From VRUE01 sp036403515 (lineage in GTDB: Bacteria; Actinomycetota; Thermoleophilia; Solirubrobacterales; 70-9): a DNA stretch of 64,000 nt. Location: assembly GCA_036403515.1 (NCBI GenBank), contig DASWQV010000059.1, positions 150,785-214,784 on the forward strand. The letters are read 5' to 3'. The notes beneath the pieces were generated by a model that searched no databases, was not told the DNA's origin, and saw only the letters and a program-made list of their open reading frames with translations. The translations under genes were made by a program, and so were the position numbers. Below, piece after piece: positions 34,766 through 43,027 of the stretch (its first letter is position 1; every line of letters starts with the position of its first letter).

Positions 34766-35560
34766 TCAACGTAGGGATCGGGCGATCGCTGCCGCCCTCC
34801 CTAGGGCGAGCCTTCCCTCGATTCGAACCAAGACCGGCCCGCTTTGGACCAGCAGGGCGTTGCCCGCCAGCCGAGTCCTTTCGATCCGGAAGGTGTGGGT
34901 CGAGTCCTTGTAGAAGAACTCGTGCAGGCCCTCTACCCAGATCGCATGGTGCCCGGCCACGTGCAGCCGCTCGATCCGTACCCCGCGCGGGATCAGCTTG
35001 CCGAAGAACCCCGGCACGTAAGTGCCGTTGACCTCGTTGACCAGGAGCCCGACCCCGGTGTATCTGGAGCGCGCCAGACCCGGTCGGGGCGCGTAGGTGA
35101 GCGAGAGCTCCCCACCCGGCGGGTCACGATTGAGAAAGACGCCGTTCGGTTCACCGAGGTCGCTCGGCAGCAGAGGGTGGAAGGCAACCGAGCGCTCGAC
35201 TGCCTCCAAGGTCGAGGCTTCGCCGAGACCTTGGCCGAGCCGCGCCTTGACCCCTTCGGGAAGAGTGTCGACCCGCTGTACGGTCGCGCCTCGGAGGCCA
35301 ACCAGGTCGAGCAGCGCATGGCGGGCCGCCGGCACGGCAGCGACCACGGTGCCCGCAACCAGCAGGAGCAGGACGGCCGCGAGCAATGCCGCACGCGCGG
35401 TCAGCGGCGGCCAGGTGAGGCTCCCCGCCCAGCTCCCCGCGGGCTTTTCACGCTCGTCATCCAGCCGTTGCGTCACCGCTCGGGCGAGCGGCGGGGTCGG
35501 TGGATACTCGACCTCGGCGCCAAGCTGGCGAAGCCTTTGGTTGAAGTCAGTCACCGGCAT
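34766..35560 (-). CDS. Membrane-anchored anti-sigma-like protein
   Basis: 264 residues. The N-terminal ~45 residues are cytoplasmic. One membrane span lies near residues 53-75 (ALLAAVLLLLVAGTVVAAV), and a ~180-residue external domain follows (VKARLGQGLGEASTL, FHPLLPSDLGEPNGVFLNRD). The layout and its position overlapping the ECF sigma gene by 14 bases point to a regulator of that sigma factor. No zinc-finger motif is present. The outer domain resembles DUF4367-type sensors, only weakly. Confidence 0.7.
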   Translation of the reverse strand: MPVTDFNQRLRQLGAEVEYPPTPPLARAVTQRLDDEREKPAGSWAGSLTWPPLTARAALLAAVLLLLVAGTVVAAVPAARHALLDLVGLRGATVQRVDTLPEGVKARLGQGLGEASTLEAVERSVAFHPLLPSDLGEPNGVFLNRDPPGGELSLTYAPRPGLARSRYTGVGLLVNEVNGTYVPGFFGKLIPRGVRIERLHVAGHHAIWVEGLHEFFYKDSTHTFRIERTRLAGNALLVQSGPVLVRIEGRLALGRAAAIARSLR

Positions 35561-36107
35561 CCTCCAGCTCGGTTTTCAGCCGCGCAAGGGCACGGCTCAG
35601 GCGCGACTTGACGGTTCCCGGCCGACAGCCGAGCGCAGCCGCTGTCTCGGCCTCGGAGAGGTCGAGGAAGTAGCGGCAGGCGATGGCCAGGCGATCACGC
35701 TCCTTTAGGCGCTGCAAGGCCGAGATCAGCTCGGCGCGGGCAGCGGATTCGAGCAGCGCCGTCTCTGGCGACGCGTCCGCCTCGTCAAGGCTGCGCTCTT
35801 CGTGGACACGCAGCGCGAGCCGCTCTCGCCTGCTCGCCGCGACCCGCCGGTTGCGCGCCTCGTTGGCGACGATCCGCAGCAGCCAGGGACGGAAGGACGC
35901 TCCGTCGCGGAACCTGCCGAGCGCGCGATACGCCTTGAGAAACGCGTCCTGGGCGGCCTCTTCGGCCTCGGCGGAGGAAGCCGTTATCAGCCAGGCGACG
36001 CGGAAGGCGGTGGCCTGGTGGCGCTCGACAATTTCTTCGTAGGCGTGCAGCTCGCCCTGTTTCGCCCTCGCGATCAGGCTTGCTTCGCCTTCTGAACGGT
36101 GCCCCAC
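35547..36107 (-). CDS. ECF sigma factor, SigE/RpoE-like
   Basis: 186 residues from GTG 36107. Region 2 is visible in YEEIVERHQATAFRVAW and EEAAQDAFLKAYRALGRFR. Region 4 is visible in LKERDRLAIACRYFLDLSEAE and GTVKSRLSRALARLK. Six nt upstream of the start, TAGAAC could be a weak -10 box. It should transcribe envelope- or stress-related genes under control of the overlapping membrane protein. Confidence 0.92.
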   Translation of the reverse strand: MGHRSEGEASLIARAKQGELHAYEEIVERHQATAFRVAWLITASSAEAEEAAQDAFLKAYRALGRFRDGASFRPWLLRIVANEARNRRVAASRRERLALRVHEERSLDEADASPETALLESAARAELISALQRLKERDRLAIACRYFLDLSEAETAAALGCRPGTVKSRLSRALARLKTELEDAGD

Positions 36108-36184
36108 TGGGACGTTCTACAACGCCAAACGCCGATCGGTTCCCGGCCAGCTCGGGAACCGCACCGGCCTGGCGCTTGTAAGAC

Positions 36185-36195
36185 GGGTAATACCC
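36185..36195. promoter_or_regulatory. GGGTA-A-TACCC palindrome in a divergent spacer
   Basis: A perfect 5-bp-arm palindrome lies between the divergent sigma gene and the secreted-protein gene at 36214. It could be an operator for either. Confidence 0.35.
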
Positions 36196-36213
36196 TTCGA
36201 TCGGAGGCAGCAG

Positions 36214-36831
36214 ATGGACCCCGTGCACATCCCCACGCGTATCTACCGTTGCTCGGCCTTGGCCCGGAAATGGCTCTCAGCAGCGCTTCTCGTCGCATCG
36301 CTCATCGCCAGCCTTGCAGGGCTCGGCGGCGGGTCGGCGGACGCGGCCGTCGGAGTCGAAAAGGTCAGTCGCGTGGCCGGAGCGCCCGGCGATCCAGTCG
36401 ATCTCACCCTCGCCTGCGGGTTCTGCTTCCCTCCCTGTCACGGCGCCCCGGGGCATCGAAACGTGCCCTGCATGCTCGGTACGAAGGCTCAGCCGCCGAA
36501 GGAGTTCCCGGTCTCGCTTGTGCCGATCGAGCAGTCTCCGAAGCTGCACCGCTGTGGTCCCAACGCGGTCTGTCCGCCCCAGCCACGTGGCGCTCCTCGC
36601 AAGGCTCCCTACACCTACCTCGGGCATGCGACCCCGCCGGCGGATGACGGCAGTTCAAAGGAAGGGAAGCGGGTGCCCCGCTACCTGCTTCATTTCGAAG
36701 TTCCAGATCTGCGGCCGGGCGTCTACACCTACGTTGTTTTTTGCGACGTCTGTGCGCCGGGGAAGCGCGGCAGCCTGATCGCCAATCCGAAGGCCCGCCC
36801 ATGGCGGCTTCGCGTGCTGCCGCCCGGTTAG
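36214..36831 (+). CDS. Cys-rich secreted protein of unknown function
   Basis: 205 residues. A long basic start precedes a hydrophobic core (LLVASLIASLAGLGG) and SADAAVG, a plausible signal-peptide cleavage site. The mature part has Cys clusters (ACGFCFPPCHG, VPCML, HRCGPNAVC, VFCDVC), suggesting several disulfides, and a beta-rich C-terminal domain (YLLHFEVPDLRPGVYTYVVF). GGAGG precedes ATG 36214. No family recognised. It is divergent from an ECF sigma gene and could be its target. Confidence 0.65.
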   Translation: MDPVHIPTRIYRCSALARKWLSAALLVASLIASLAGLGGGSADAAVGVEKVSRVAGAPGDPVDLTLACGFCFPPCHGAPGHRNVPCMLGTKAQPPKEFPVSLVPIEQSPKLHRCGPNAVCPPQPRGAPRKAPYTYLGHATPPADDGSSKEGKRVPRYLLHFEVPDLRPGVYTYVVFCDVCAPGKRGSLIANPKARPWRLRVLPPG

Positions 36832-36894
36832 GCGCATCTGGACGCCCTCGAACGACCTGATCACCTTCGGCTCAGCCGGCGAAGTCGCGCCGGC

Positions 36895-37122
36895 TCAAAT
36901 GCGGGCGGCGGCGTCGAGCTGAGCTATCGGGCCGAGCAGCGGCAGGGGTGACCAGCTCGCTGGCGGCGACTCAGTCGAGGGCCACGCCGCGACGAGTCTC
37001 GATGGCTTCGAGTGGCGCGCCTCGATGGCAATGCGCTCGTCGGGCCTGCAGCGGGCGCAGCGGCCGGAGGCGATGCCGCGGATACCGCCGTACTCGGTGT
37101 GGCATTGGTCGCATCGGAACAT
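36895..37122 (-). CDS. Small zinc-ribbon protein
   Basis: 75 residues. The first ~25 (MFRCDQCHTEYGGIRG then GRCARCRPDE) carry two Cys-x2-Cys pairs, a zinc ribbon. The rest is low-complexity and Pro/Ser-rich, without known similarity. The gene could instead be shorter. Role unknown. Confidence 0.45.
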   Translation of the reverse strand: MFRCDQCHTEYGGIRGIASGRCARCRPDERIAIEARHSKPSRLVAAWPSTESPPASWSPLPLLGPIAQLDAAARI

Positions 37123-37263
37123 GGTTCTCGCCTACCCGTTCGACGAGGGAGGGGAACCCCTTTAGCCCCATGCCCCCTGATTGGTACTTATTTCATTCTT
37201 CTGGTCTCGGCCGGCGTGCGATTGAGCGAGGGATGTCGGCAGGGCCGTCGCCGCGCTTCGCGC

Positions 37264-37269
37264 TACGGT
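37264..37269 (+). promoter_or_regulatory. -10 box of a leaderless promoter
   Basis: TACGGT lies 6 nt before GTG 37276 and sets the start of the DksA-like gene. Confidence 0.5.
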
Positions 37270-37275
37270 GTTGCC

Positions 37276-37626
37276 GTGAAGCCCGAGCGCGCCAGAGAAC
37301 TGCTCGCCCGCGAGCGCGAGCAGATCGAGCAGCAGGTTGCCGCGCTCGAACGGGACGGCCCTGAGGAGGGCGACCAGCGGGTCGAGCCCGGTGAGATGAA
37401 CTCCGAGGGCCTCTACCAGGACGAGTTCGACGCCGGCCGCATTCAGGACCTCAAGCGTCAGCTTGCCGCGGTCGATCGCGCCGAAGTGCGACTCGGCGCC
37501 GGTACCTACGGCATCTCGATCCAAAGCGGCGCCCCTATTCCCGACGAGCGACTCGAGGCCTTTCCCACGGCGGAGCTCACGGTCGAGGAGCAGGAGCGCG
37601 GGGCTCGCCCGCCTGCGCAGGCCTAG
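37276..37626 (+). CDS. DksA/TraR-like protein without zinc-finger cysteines
   Basis: 116 residues from GTG 37276. The N-terminal coiled coil (RARELLAREREQIEQQVAAL) and the C-terminal GTYGISIQSGAPIPDERLEA and FPTAELTVEEQE match DksA/TraR proteins in layout. The four Cys of the zinc finger are replaced (GISIQSG where GICEETG is usual). Such Cys-less forms exist. DksA relatives act on RNA polymerase in its secondary channel. The last four bases overlap the convergent GNAT gene. Confidence 0.8.
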   Translation: MKPERARELLAREREQIEQQVAALERDGPEEGDQRVEPGEMNSEGLYQDEFDAGRIQDLKRQLAAVDRAEVRLGAGTYGISIQSGAPIPDERLEAFPTAELTVEEQERGARPPAQA

Positions 37627-38081
37627 AGGTCGCGCTCGTAATAGAGCATCCTCGGGCCGTCGGGCCCGCCTTCGCAATTGGTGAACCCGCAGCTCTCGTA
37701 AAGAGCTCTCGCCGCCGTGTCGGTCTCACCGGTGCCAAGGTCAATCCGGATCGCACCGATCTCGCGGGCGATCCGCATCGCCCCTTCGAGCAGCGCCCGC
37801 CCGAGCCCCTCGCCGCGCCGCGGCGGAGCCACGTAGAGCTCCTCCAGATACGCGTCGAGGCCCTCGGCCCAAAGCGAAGGCCGCAGGCGGAGCAGAGCGA
37901 GGCCGTCGGGCCCCTCGCCCGCGAGCAGGACGGTTACCTCGCCGTCCTCGAGCAGCCGGCCAATTCTCTGGGTGAGGACCGTGACCCCCGGCGTGGGGTC
38001 GGAAAACTCGGTGTTGAAATCATGCAGAAGGCGGGCGATCTCGGCCGCATCGGTGACTTCGGCGCGTCGAACCCGCTCCAT
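37623..38081 (-). CDS. GNAT-family acetyltransferase
   Basis: 152 residues. GNAT pattern: RRAEVTDAAEIARLLHDF at the start, LEELYVAPPRRGEGLGRALLE with the acetyl-CoA loop (RRGEGLG), then TAARALYESCGF near the end. The acceptor is unknown. It starts four bases after the DegV stop, on the same strand, so the pair is probably co-transcribed. Confidence 0.88.
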   Translation of the reverse strand: MERVRRAEVTDAAEIARLLHDFNTEFSDPTPGVTVLTQRIGRLLEDGEVTVLLAGEGPDGLALLRLRPSLWAEGLDAYLEELYVAPPRRGEGLGRALLEGAMRIAREIGAIRIDLGTGETDTAARALYESCGFTNCEGGPDGPRMLYYERDL

Positions 38082-38085
38082 CCCG

Positions 38086-38958
38086 TCAGCTCCCAGCTGG
38101 CCCGCAGCCGATGCCGCCGACCAGCATGCCCGAGCCGAGGTGGGCGCCCAGCACCGGGCCGACCTGGGCGCAGAAGAGCGGCTCTTTGGCGAAGATCTCC
38201 GTTCCCCGCGTGACCAGGGACTCCGCGTCCTCGGAGGATTGGGCGTGTTGGACGAACCAGTCGGTTGCGCCCCGGCTGTGGAGCTCGTGCTGGTAGGCCA
38301 GCATCTGCTGCATCGCCCTCTTTTTCGTGCGGACGCGACCAACTGGGGTGATCTCGGTTCCGAAGGTGAGGATCGGCTTGATCTTCAGGGCCGAGCCGAC
38401 GAGGGCTTGCGCGGCTCCGATGCGTCCGCCCTTGCGCAGGTACTCGAGGGTGTCGAGGCAGAACCACATCTCGAGTCCCTCGCGGGTTTTGCGGACGGCA
38501 TCGACAACCGCCCCCAGCGCAAGGCCCTGCTCGGCGGCCGCCGCTGCGGCGAGGACCAGGCAGCCGAGACCGCCGGCGCCGGTCTGGCCGTCGACGACCT
38601 CGACCCGGCCGGGCAGCCCTTTTTCCTTGACCACCCGCGCGGCCTCGATCGCGCTCTCGTAGGTGCCGGAGAGCCCGCTGGCGATGTGGATCGAGACGAT
38701 GTCGCGCCCCGCTTCGGCAAGAGGCTCGAAGCAGGCTAGGAAATCTCCAACCGATGGCTGCGAGGTCGACGGCAGGTCAGGCGAGTTACGCAGCCGTGCG
38801 TAGAATTCGTCGAGCTCGTAGTCCTGCTCTGGCAGCCGCTCGTCGCCCCATCCCACGTAGAGGCTCACCTGCTCGATCCCCCACCGTTCGATCAAGCTGG
38901 CGGGAAGGTAGGTGGTGCTGTCGGTTACGACAGCGACGCTGCTGGTGCTCATCGCCAC
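38086..38958 (-). CDS. DegV family fatty-acid-binding protein
   Basis: 290 residues. DegV hallmarks: VAVVTDSTTYLPASL at the start, TSQPSVGDFL, SIHIASGLSGTYESA, and FCLDTLEYLRKGGRIG, with LKIKPILTF. Relatives such as FakB bind fatty acids for phosphorylation by FakA. No fakA gene is in the window. It lies between glutamate decarboxylase (8 bp gap) and a GNAT on the same strand. Confidence 0.92.
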   Translation of the reverse strand: MAMSTSSVAVVTDSTTYLPASLIERWGIEQVSLYVGWGDERLPEQDYELDEFYARLRNSPDLPSTSQPSVGDFLACFEPLAEAGRDIVSIHIASGLSGTYESAIEAARVVKEKGLPGRVEVVDGQTGAGGLGCLVLAAAAAAEQGLALGAVVDAVRKTREGLEMWFCLDTLEYLRKGGRIGAAQALVGSALKIKPILTFGTEITPVGRVRTKKRAMQQMLAYQHELHSRGATDWFVQHAQSSEDAESLVTRGTEIFAKEPLFCAQVGPVLGAHLGSGMLVGGIGCGPAGS

Positions 38959-38965
38959 CTTCCGC

Positions 38966-40342
38966 TCAGTAGCCGGTGCCGGTCTTGACCTGTTTGCGCT
39001 CCGCGGGGTGGGCGCCGCCCTTCTTTTCCAAGGTCGAGCAGGCGGTCGCGATGTCGCCGGCCAGCCGGTCGACCTGCTCGCGGCTCAGCGTCTCCTTGAC
39101 CAGCGCCCGCAGGACCTTCTCCTTTTCGGCATTGGGCGGCAGCGTGTAGGCGGGCAGCATCCAGCCGCGCTCGGCGGAGAGCTGCCAGGAGAGGTCGAAC
39201 TCGTCGTAGTTCTTGCCCTCGACGAGCTTGAAGGCGACCAGCGGCAGCTGCTCCTTATCGGCGCCGATCAGCTCGAAGTCGCCACACTCCTGGAGGCGGT
39301 CGGCCAGGGCGCGAGCGTTCTTCTGCATCGCCTCCATGATGTAGGCGTAGCCCTGGCGCCCGTAGCGGACGAAGTTGTAGTACTGAGCGAGGACCATCGA
39401 TGCCCCGGTCGAGAAGTTGAGCGTGAAGGTGGCGTCCCTTTTGCCCAGGTAGTTCTCGTAGAAGACGAGGTCCTCAGCCAGGTCCGCTGCCTCGCGGAAG
39501 ACCAGCCAGCCGATGCCGGGGTAGACGAGCCCGAACTTGTGCCCGGAGACGTTGATCGAGCGCACCTGCTCGAGCCGGAAGTCCCACTTCGAGTCGGGGT
39601 AGAGGAAGGGCCAGACAAAACCGCCGCTGGCCCCGTCGACGTGCAGCGGCACGTCGAGTTCCCGCTCCTTCTTTATCGAGAGCAGCAGGTCGTTGATGCC
39701 GACGATGTCGTCGGCATGGCCGGTGAAGGTGGTGCCGAGCACTGCGGCGACCCCGATCGTGTTCTCGTCGACCAGCGGCTCGACGTCGTCGGGCCCGATC
39801 ACGTACTTGCCCTCCTGCAACGGCACGATCCGCGGCTCGACGTCGAAGTAGCGGCAGAACTTTTCCCAGACCACGTGGACGTCGCCGCCGAAGACGAGGT
39901 TCGGCTTCTCGACCGGCTTGGATTCCGCTTCGCGCCGCTGCTTCCACTTCCACTTCAGCGAGAGGGCCCCCAGCATGATCGCCTCCGAGGAACCCTGGGT
40001 GCGGGCGCCGGTGGTCTCGCCCGGAGCGTGAAAGAGATCGGCGAGCATGCGGATGCAGCGCTGCTCGATCTCGGCCGAGATCGGATACTCGGCGTGGTCG
40101 ATGAAGTTGCGGTAGAGGTTCTCGGAGATCAGCCGCTGCGCCTCGGGCTCCATCCAGGTGGTGACGAAGGTCGCCAGGTTGCGGTTGGGGTCGCCCTCGA
40201 CCGCGAGTTCCTCGTCGACCAGGCGCATCGCGTCGAGGGCCGGCATACCGGTTGCCGGGAAGTCGCGGTCGGGTGCATCCTCGGTCAGGAAGCGGTTGCC
40301 GTAGAGCATTGCCGCCTCGTCGAGGCTGGGCTGCTTGGTCAT
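38966..40342 (-). CDS. gadB: Glutamate decarboxylase
   Basis: 458 residues, normal length. PLP-binding Lys is in NVSGHKFGLVYPG. The N-terminal substrate region and TQGSSEAIMLG, HVDGASGGFVWPFLYP, and the C-terminal RGWMLPAYTLPPNA are all typical of GAD. It converts glutamate to GABA and CO2, consuming a proton, which helps acid tolerance. ATG 40342 follows GAGGGAA. First gene of a run with DegV and GNAT. Confidence 0.95.
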   Translation of the reverse strand: MTKQPSLDEAAMLYGNRFLTEDAPDRDFPATGMPALDAMRLVDEELAVEGDPNRNLATFVTTWMEPEAQRLISENLYRNFIDHAEYPISAEIEQRCIRMLADLFHAPGETTGARTQGSSEAIMLGALSLKWKWKQRREAESKPVEKPNLVFGGDVHVVWEKFCRYFDVEPRIVPLQEGKYVIGPDDVEPLVDENTIGVAAVLGTTFTGHADDIVGINDLLLSIKKERELDVPLHVDGASGGFVWPFLYPDSKWDFRLEQVRSINVSGHKFGLVYPGIGWLVFREAADLAEDLVFYENYLGKRDATFTLNFSTGASMVLAQYYNFVRYGRQGYAYIMEAMQKNARALADRLQECGDFELIGADKEQLPLVAFKLVEGKNYDEFDLSWQLSAERGWMLPAYTLPPNAEKEKVLRALVKETLSREQVDRLAGDIATACSTLEKKGGAHPAERKQVKTGTGY

Positions 40343-40456
40343 GGATTCCCTCGGTCTCGGTTGGCGTCCGCTCCGCCGGGCGCATGCGGCTCAGCCCTCG
40401 GGGACCGGCGGCGGCGAGCGTATCTGAAGCCGGCGGGAGGAACTAGGCGGGAGGAA

Positions 40457-40687
40457 CTATCCGTAGCGGCGTTCCATTGGCTGGAACGAGTGCCACCAGC
40501 CGCGATCCAAGCTGGCCCGGCTGACCTGCTCGAGCACGAAGCCGTCCTCGTCGTGTAGCACGTAGCTGACAACCGCCGGATCCTGGCGATCGTCGATCTC
40601 GAGGATGTGGGCGAGGAACAGATACGGGGGACGGCTGAGCCAGACCTCTCCTGGCGCCGGTCGGGTCCTGGTATCGGGGCTTCGCAT
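40457..40687 (-). CDS. Small conserved-looking hypothetical protein
   Basis: 76 residues with a globular pattern: PGEVWLSRPPYLFLAHILEIDD, then VVSYVLHDEDGFVLEQV and DRGWWHSFQPMERRYG, rich in aromatic residues. No family name can be given. TAGGGA lies 6 nt before the ATG and resembles the leaderless -10 boxes here. Upstream of the gad operon on the same strand. Confidence 0.55.
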   Translation of the reverse strand: MRSPDTRTRPAPGEVWLSRPPYLFLAHILEIDDRQDPAVVSYVLHDEDGFVLEQVSRASLDRGWWHSFQPMERRYG

Positions 40688-40803
40688 TCCCGGTCCCTAC
40701 CCAGTTTCCGATACCCGCAAACGCCGGGCGCCGCGATTCGCCGCCTGGGCAGGTGGGTAGCGAGACGAGACGAACCGCAGACGACCGACTGGGATGGAGA
40801 GAG

Positions 40804-41109
40804 ATGAGCGAGCAGGAGCAAGAGCGCAACGAGGAGCGACTCGTCGAGGAAGAGGCTGAGGCCGCCGCCGCCGAGGCAGCGAAGATCGGCGGCGAGGTGC
40901 CGGTCGACAGCGACGATCCGGCGCAGCGACCGCTGATCGAGGGCGGCGGGGGAGAGGCCGAGGGCTTCGAGCTTGCCGAGAAGCAGCTCGAAGACATTGC
41001 CAGTCACGGCGACCAGCACCGTTTCCCCGGCAGCGTCGCGCCACCCCCGGAGGAGGCGCAGGAGGCGGAGTTCGGCGAGGCCGACGAGCCGTCCCCTCCG
41101 GACACATAG
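40804..41109 (+). CDS. Acidic, probably disordered protein
   Basis: 101 residues, very rich in Glu, Ala and Asp, with few hydrophobics (EEAEAAAAEAAKIGGEVPVD, EAEGFELAEKQLEDIASHGD). GGAGAGA precedes ATG 40804. Probably intrinsically disordered. The HGDQHRFPG segment is its only distinct patch. Function unknown. Confidence 0.5.
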   Translation: MSEQEQERNEERLVEEEAEAAAAEAAKIGGEVPVDSDDPAQRPLIEGGGGEAEGFELAEKQLEDIASHGDQHRFPGSVAPPPEEAQEAEFGEADEPSPPDT

Positions 41110-41169
41110 GCGGCCTGGCCGGGCGAGTAGCGTGAGACTCCCAGAGAGCCGTCGAGAGGAGATTTGCCG

Positions 41170-41609
41170 ATGACCGGAAGCGCCGATTTCACCGCTGAGG
41201 AGTGGGACGTGGTCCGCGAGGGACCGACCAGCGCCGGGATGATCGTCTCCACCGCGCAGCGGGGCGGCACCTTCCGCGAGGTCTTCGCGATGGCAAAGGT
41301 CTACGCGGAGGCCCGCAAGGAGCACGGGACTCGGCGCTGCTCGACGAGCTGGTCTCGAACAAGCCGGAGATGGACCACACCAAGTCGCACTCGCCCGAGG
41401 AGCTGAAGCAACACGGCCTGGGGCGGATCCGCGAAGCGGTGGCCTTGCTCGAACAGAAGGCGACCGTGGAGGAGGTTGGCGACTATCGCCTCTTCGTCGT
41501 CTCACTGGCGAATCGGGTGGCGGGCGCCAAAAAGGAGGGCGACGAGGCGATCAGCGAAGCCGAGAGCGCGGCGATCGCCGAGATCAAGCAGGCCCTCGGG
41601 TCGGGCTGA
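41170..41609 (+). pseudogene. Hypothetical helical protein gene with a frameshift
   Basis: The first part from ATG 41170 reads FTAEEWDVVREGPTSAGMIV and AMAKVYAEARKEHG. Near 41326-41330 the frame changes, and a good protein continues in another frame (LLDELVSNKPEMDHTKSH, IREAVALLEQKATVEEVGDY, ANRVAGAKKEGDEAISEAES). Adding one G to the GGG at 41326-41328 joins them into ~147 residues. A homopolymer error or a real mutation would both fit. GAGGAG precedes the start. No family is recognised. Confidence 0.65.
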
Positions 41610-41615
41610 TCGGTC

Positions 41616-41621
41616 TAGGAT
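41616..41621 (+). promoter_or_regulatory. -10 box of a leaderless promoter
   Basis: TAGGAT lies 6 nt before ATG 41628. Confidence 0.5.
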
Positions 41622-41627
41622 TCAGGC

Positions 41628-41900
41628 ATGTGCAGAAACATCAAAACCCTTTACAACTTCGATCCACCCGCATCCAAGGACGAGGTTCGGTCGGCTGCTT
41701 TGCAATACGTCCGCAAGATCAGCGGCTTCACCAAACCCTCGCACGCGAACGCCGAGGCGTTCGAGCGGGCGGTTGACGCCGTTGCCGAGATCTCGGCACA
41801 GCTGCTCGACGAACTCGTCACCGCGGCGCCGGCAAAGGACCGCGAGGTCGAGGCGGCAAAGGCCAAGGCCCGCTCCGAACAGCGCTTCGCCACTGCGTAG
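41628..41900 (+). CDS. DUF2277 family protein
   Basis: 90 residues with the full family pattern: MCRNIKTLYNFDPPAS at the start, ALQYVRKISGFTKPS, AFERAVDAVAEI, and the C-terminal REVEAAKAKAR. DUF2277 proteins are small, highly conserved in actinobacteria and some others, and have no known function. Expressed from its own leaderless promoter. Confidence 0.92.
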   Translation: MCRNIKTLYNFDPPASKDEVRSAALQYVRKISGFTKPSHANAEAFERAVDAVAEISAQLLDELVTAAPAKDREVEAAKAKARSEQRFATA

Positions 41901-41901
41901 C

Positions 41902-41907
41902 TAGTCT
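41902..41907 (+). promoter_or_regulatory. -10 box of a leaderless promoter
   Basis: TAGTCT lies 6 nt before ATG 41914. Confidence 0.4.
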
Positions 41908-41913
41908 GCGCGC

Positions 41914-43023
41914 ATGGCGAGTCGCATCATCGTCTTCGGCGCGACCGGCTACACCGGCCGGCTGGTCTGCGAGCAACTCGTGGCGCGCGGGCAGCGGCCA
42001 CTGTTGGCCGCCCGCGATCGCGGGCGGGTCGAGGCACTGGCCGCCGAGCTCGGCGGCCTCGACTCGGCGGTGGCCGACGTCTCCCGCCCGTCCAGCCTCG
42101 CTGAGCTGGTCGGGGCCGGTGACGTGCTGGTCAGCACCGTCGGTCCCTTCGTCCGCTGGGGCGGGGTGGCGCTGGACGCAGCAATTGGCGCCGGCGCCCA
42201 CTACATCGACTCGACCGGTGAGCCGACCTTCATCCGGCGCGTCTTCGAACGCGAGGGGCCGCGGGCCGAAAAGGCCGGCAGCGGCCTGCTGACCGCCTTC
42301 GGCTACGACTGGGTGCCGGGCAACCTGGCCGGCGCGCTCGCCCTGCGCGATGCCGGCGACGCCGCCAGCGCGGTGCGGATCGGATACTTCATGCGCGGCG
42401 AGATGAGCCCAAGTGGGATGAGCGGCGGCACCAGATCCTCCGCGGCGGGCGCCTTCCTCGAGCCCGGATACAGATGGCACGAAGGGAGGATCGCGACCGA
42501 TCGTGGCGCCCCCCGCGTCCATGGCTTCGAGCTCTCCGGCCGCTCCCGGCAGGCAATTTCGGCGGGCAGCAGCGAGGCATTCGCGCTGCCGAGGATTCAC
42601 CCTGGGCTGCAGGAGGTGGACGTTTACCTCGGTTGGTTCGGCGCCGCCTCGCGCGCGATATCGATCGCCCGCCTGGGGGTCTCCGGCGCGACTCGCATCC
42701 CCGGCGTCAAGTCGGCCCTGCGGCGCGCCTTCGAGCGGTCGATCAGGGGCTCGAGCGGTGGGCCAGATGCCGAGCTGCGGGCGCGCTCGGGCTCGGAGGT
42801 CGTCGCCGAGGCGCTCGATCCGGCCGGTCGGGTGCTCTCGGCGGCTCACCTCGCCGGCGTCGACGTCTACTCGTTCACCGGCGCGATCATCGCCTGGGCG
42901 GCGGAGCACGCCGCGGCGGGCGCTCTTCAGGGCACGGGCGCGCTGGGACCGGTGGACGCCTTCGGTCTCGACTTCCTCGAGCAGGGGGTTGCCGAGGCGG
43001 GCCTGCGGCGGGCCGAGGCTTAA
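41914..43023 (+). CDS. Saccharopine-dehydrogenase-like NAD(P)-binding protein
   Basis: 369 residues. The N-terminus (IIVFGATGYTGRLVCEQL) is a Rossmann fold, and DVLVSTVGPFVRWG and YIDSTGEPTFIRRVF are typical of trans-acting enoyl-reductase/saccharopine-dehydrogenase-like proteins of actinobacteria, some of which take part in lipid synthesis. The rest has no clear catalytic motif. It ends 4 bp before an alpha/beta hydrolase gene, so the two are probably one operon. Confidence 0.82.
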   Translation: MASRIIVFGATGYTGRLVCEQLVARGQRPLLAARDRGRVEALAAELGGLDSAVADVSRPSSLAELVGAGDVLVSTVGPFVRWGGVALDAAIGAGAHYIDSTGEPTFIRRVFEREGPRAEKAGSGLLTAFGYDWVPGNLAGALALRDAGDAASAVRIGYFMRGEMSPSGMSGGTRSSAAGAFLEPGYRWHEGRIATDRGAPRVHGFELSGRSRQAISAGSSEAFALPRIHPGLQEVDVYLGWFGAASRAISIARLGVSGATRIPGVKSALRRAFERSIRGSSGGPDAELRARSGSEVVAEALDPAGRVLSAAHLAGVDVYSFTGAIIAWAAEHAAAGALQGTGALGPVDAFGLDFLEQGVAEAGLRRAEA

Positions 43024-43027
43024 GGCG

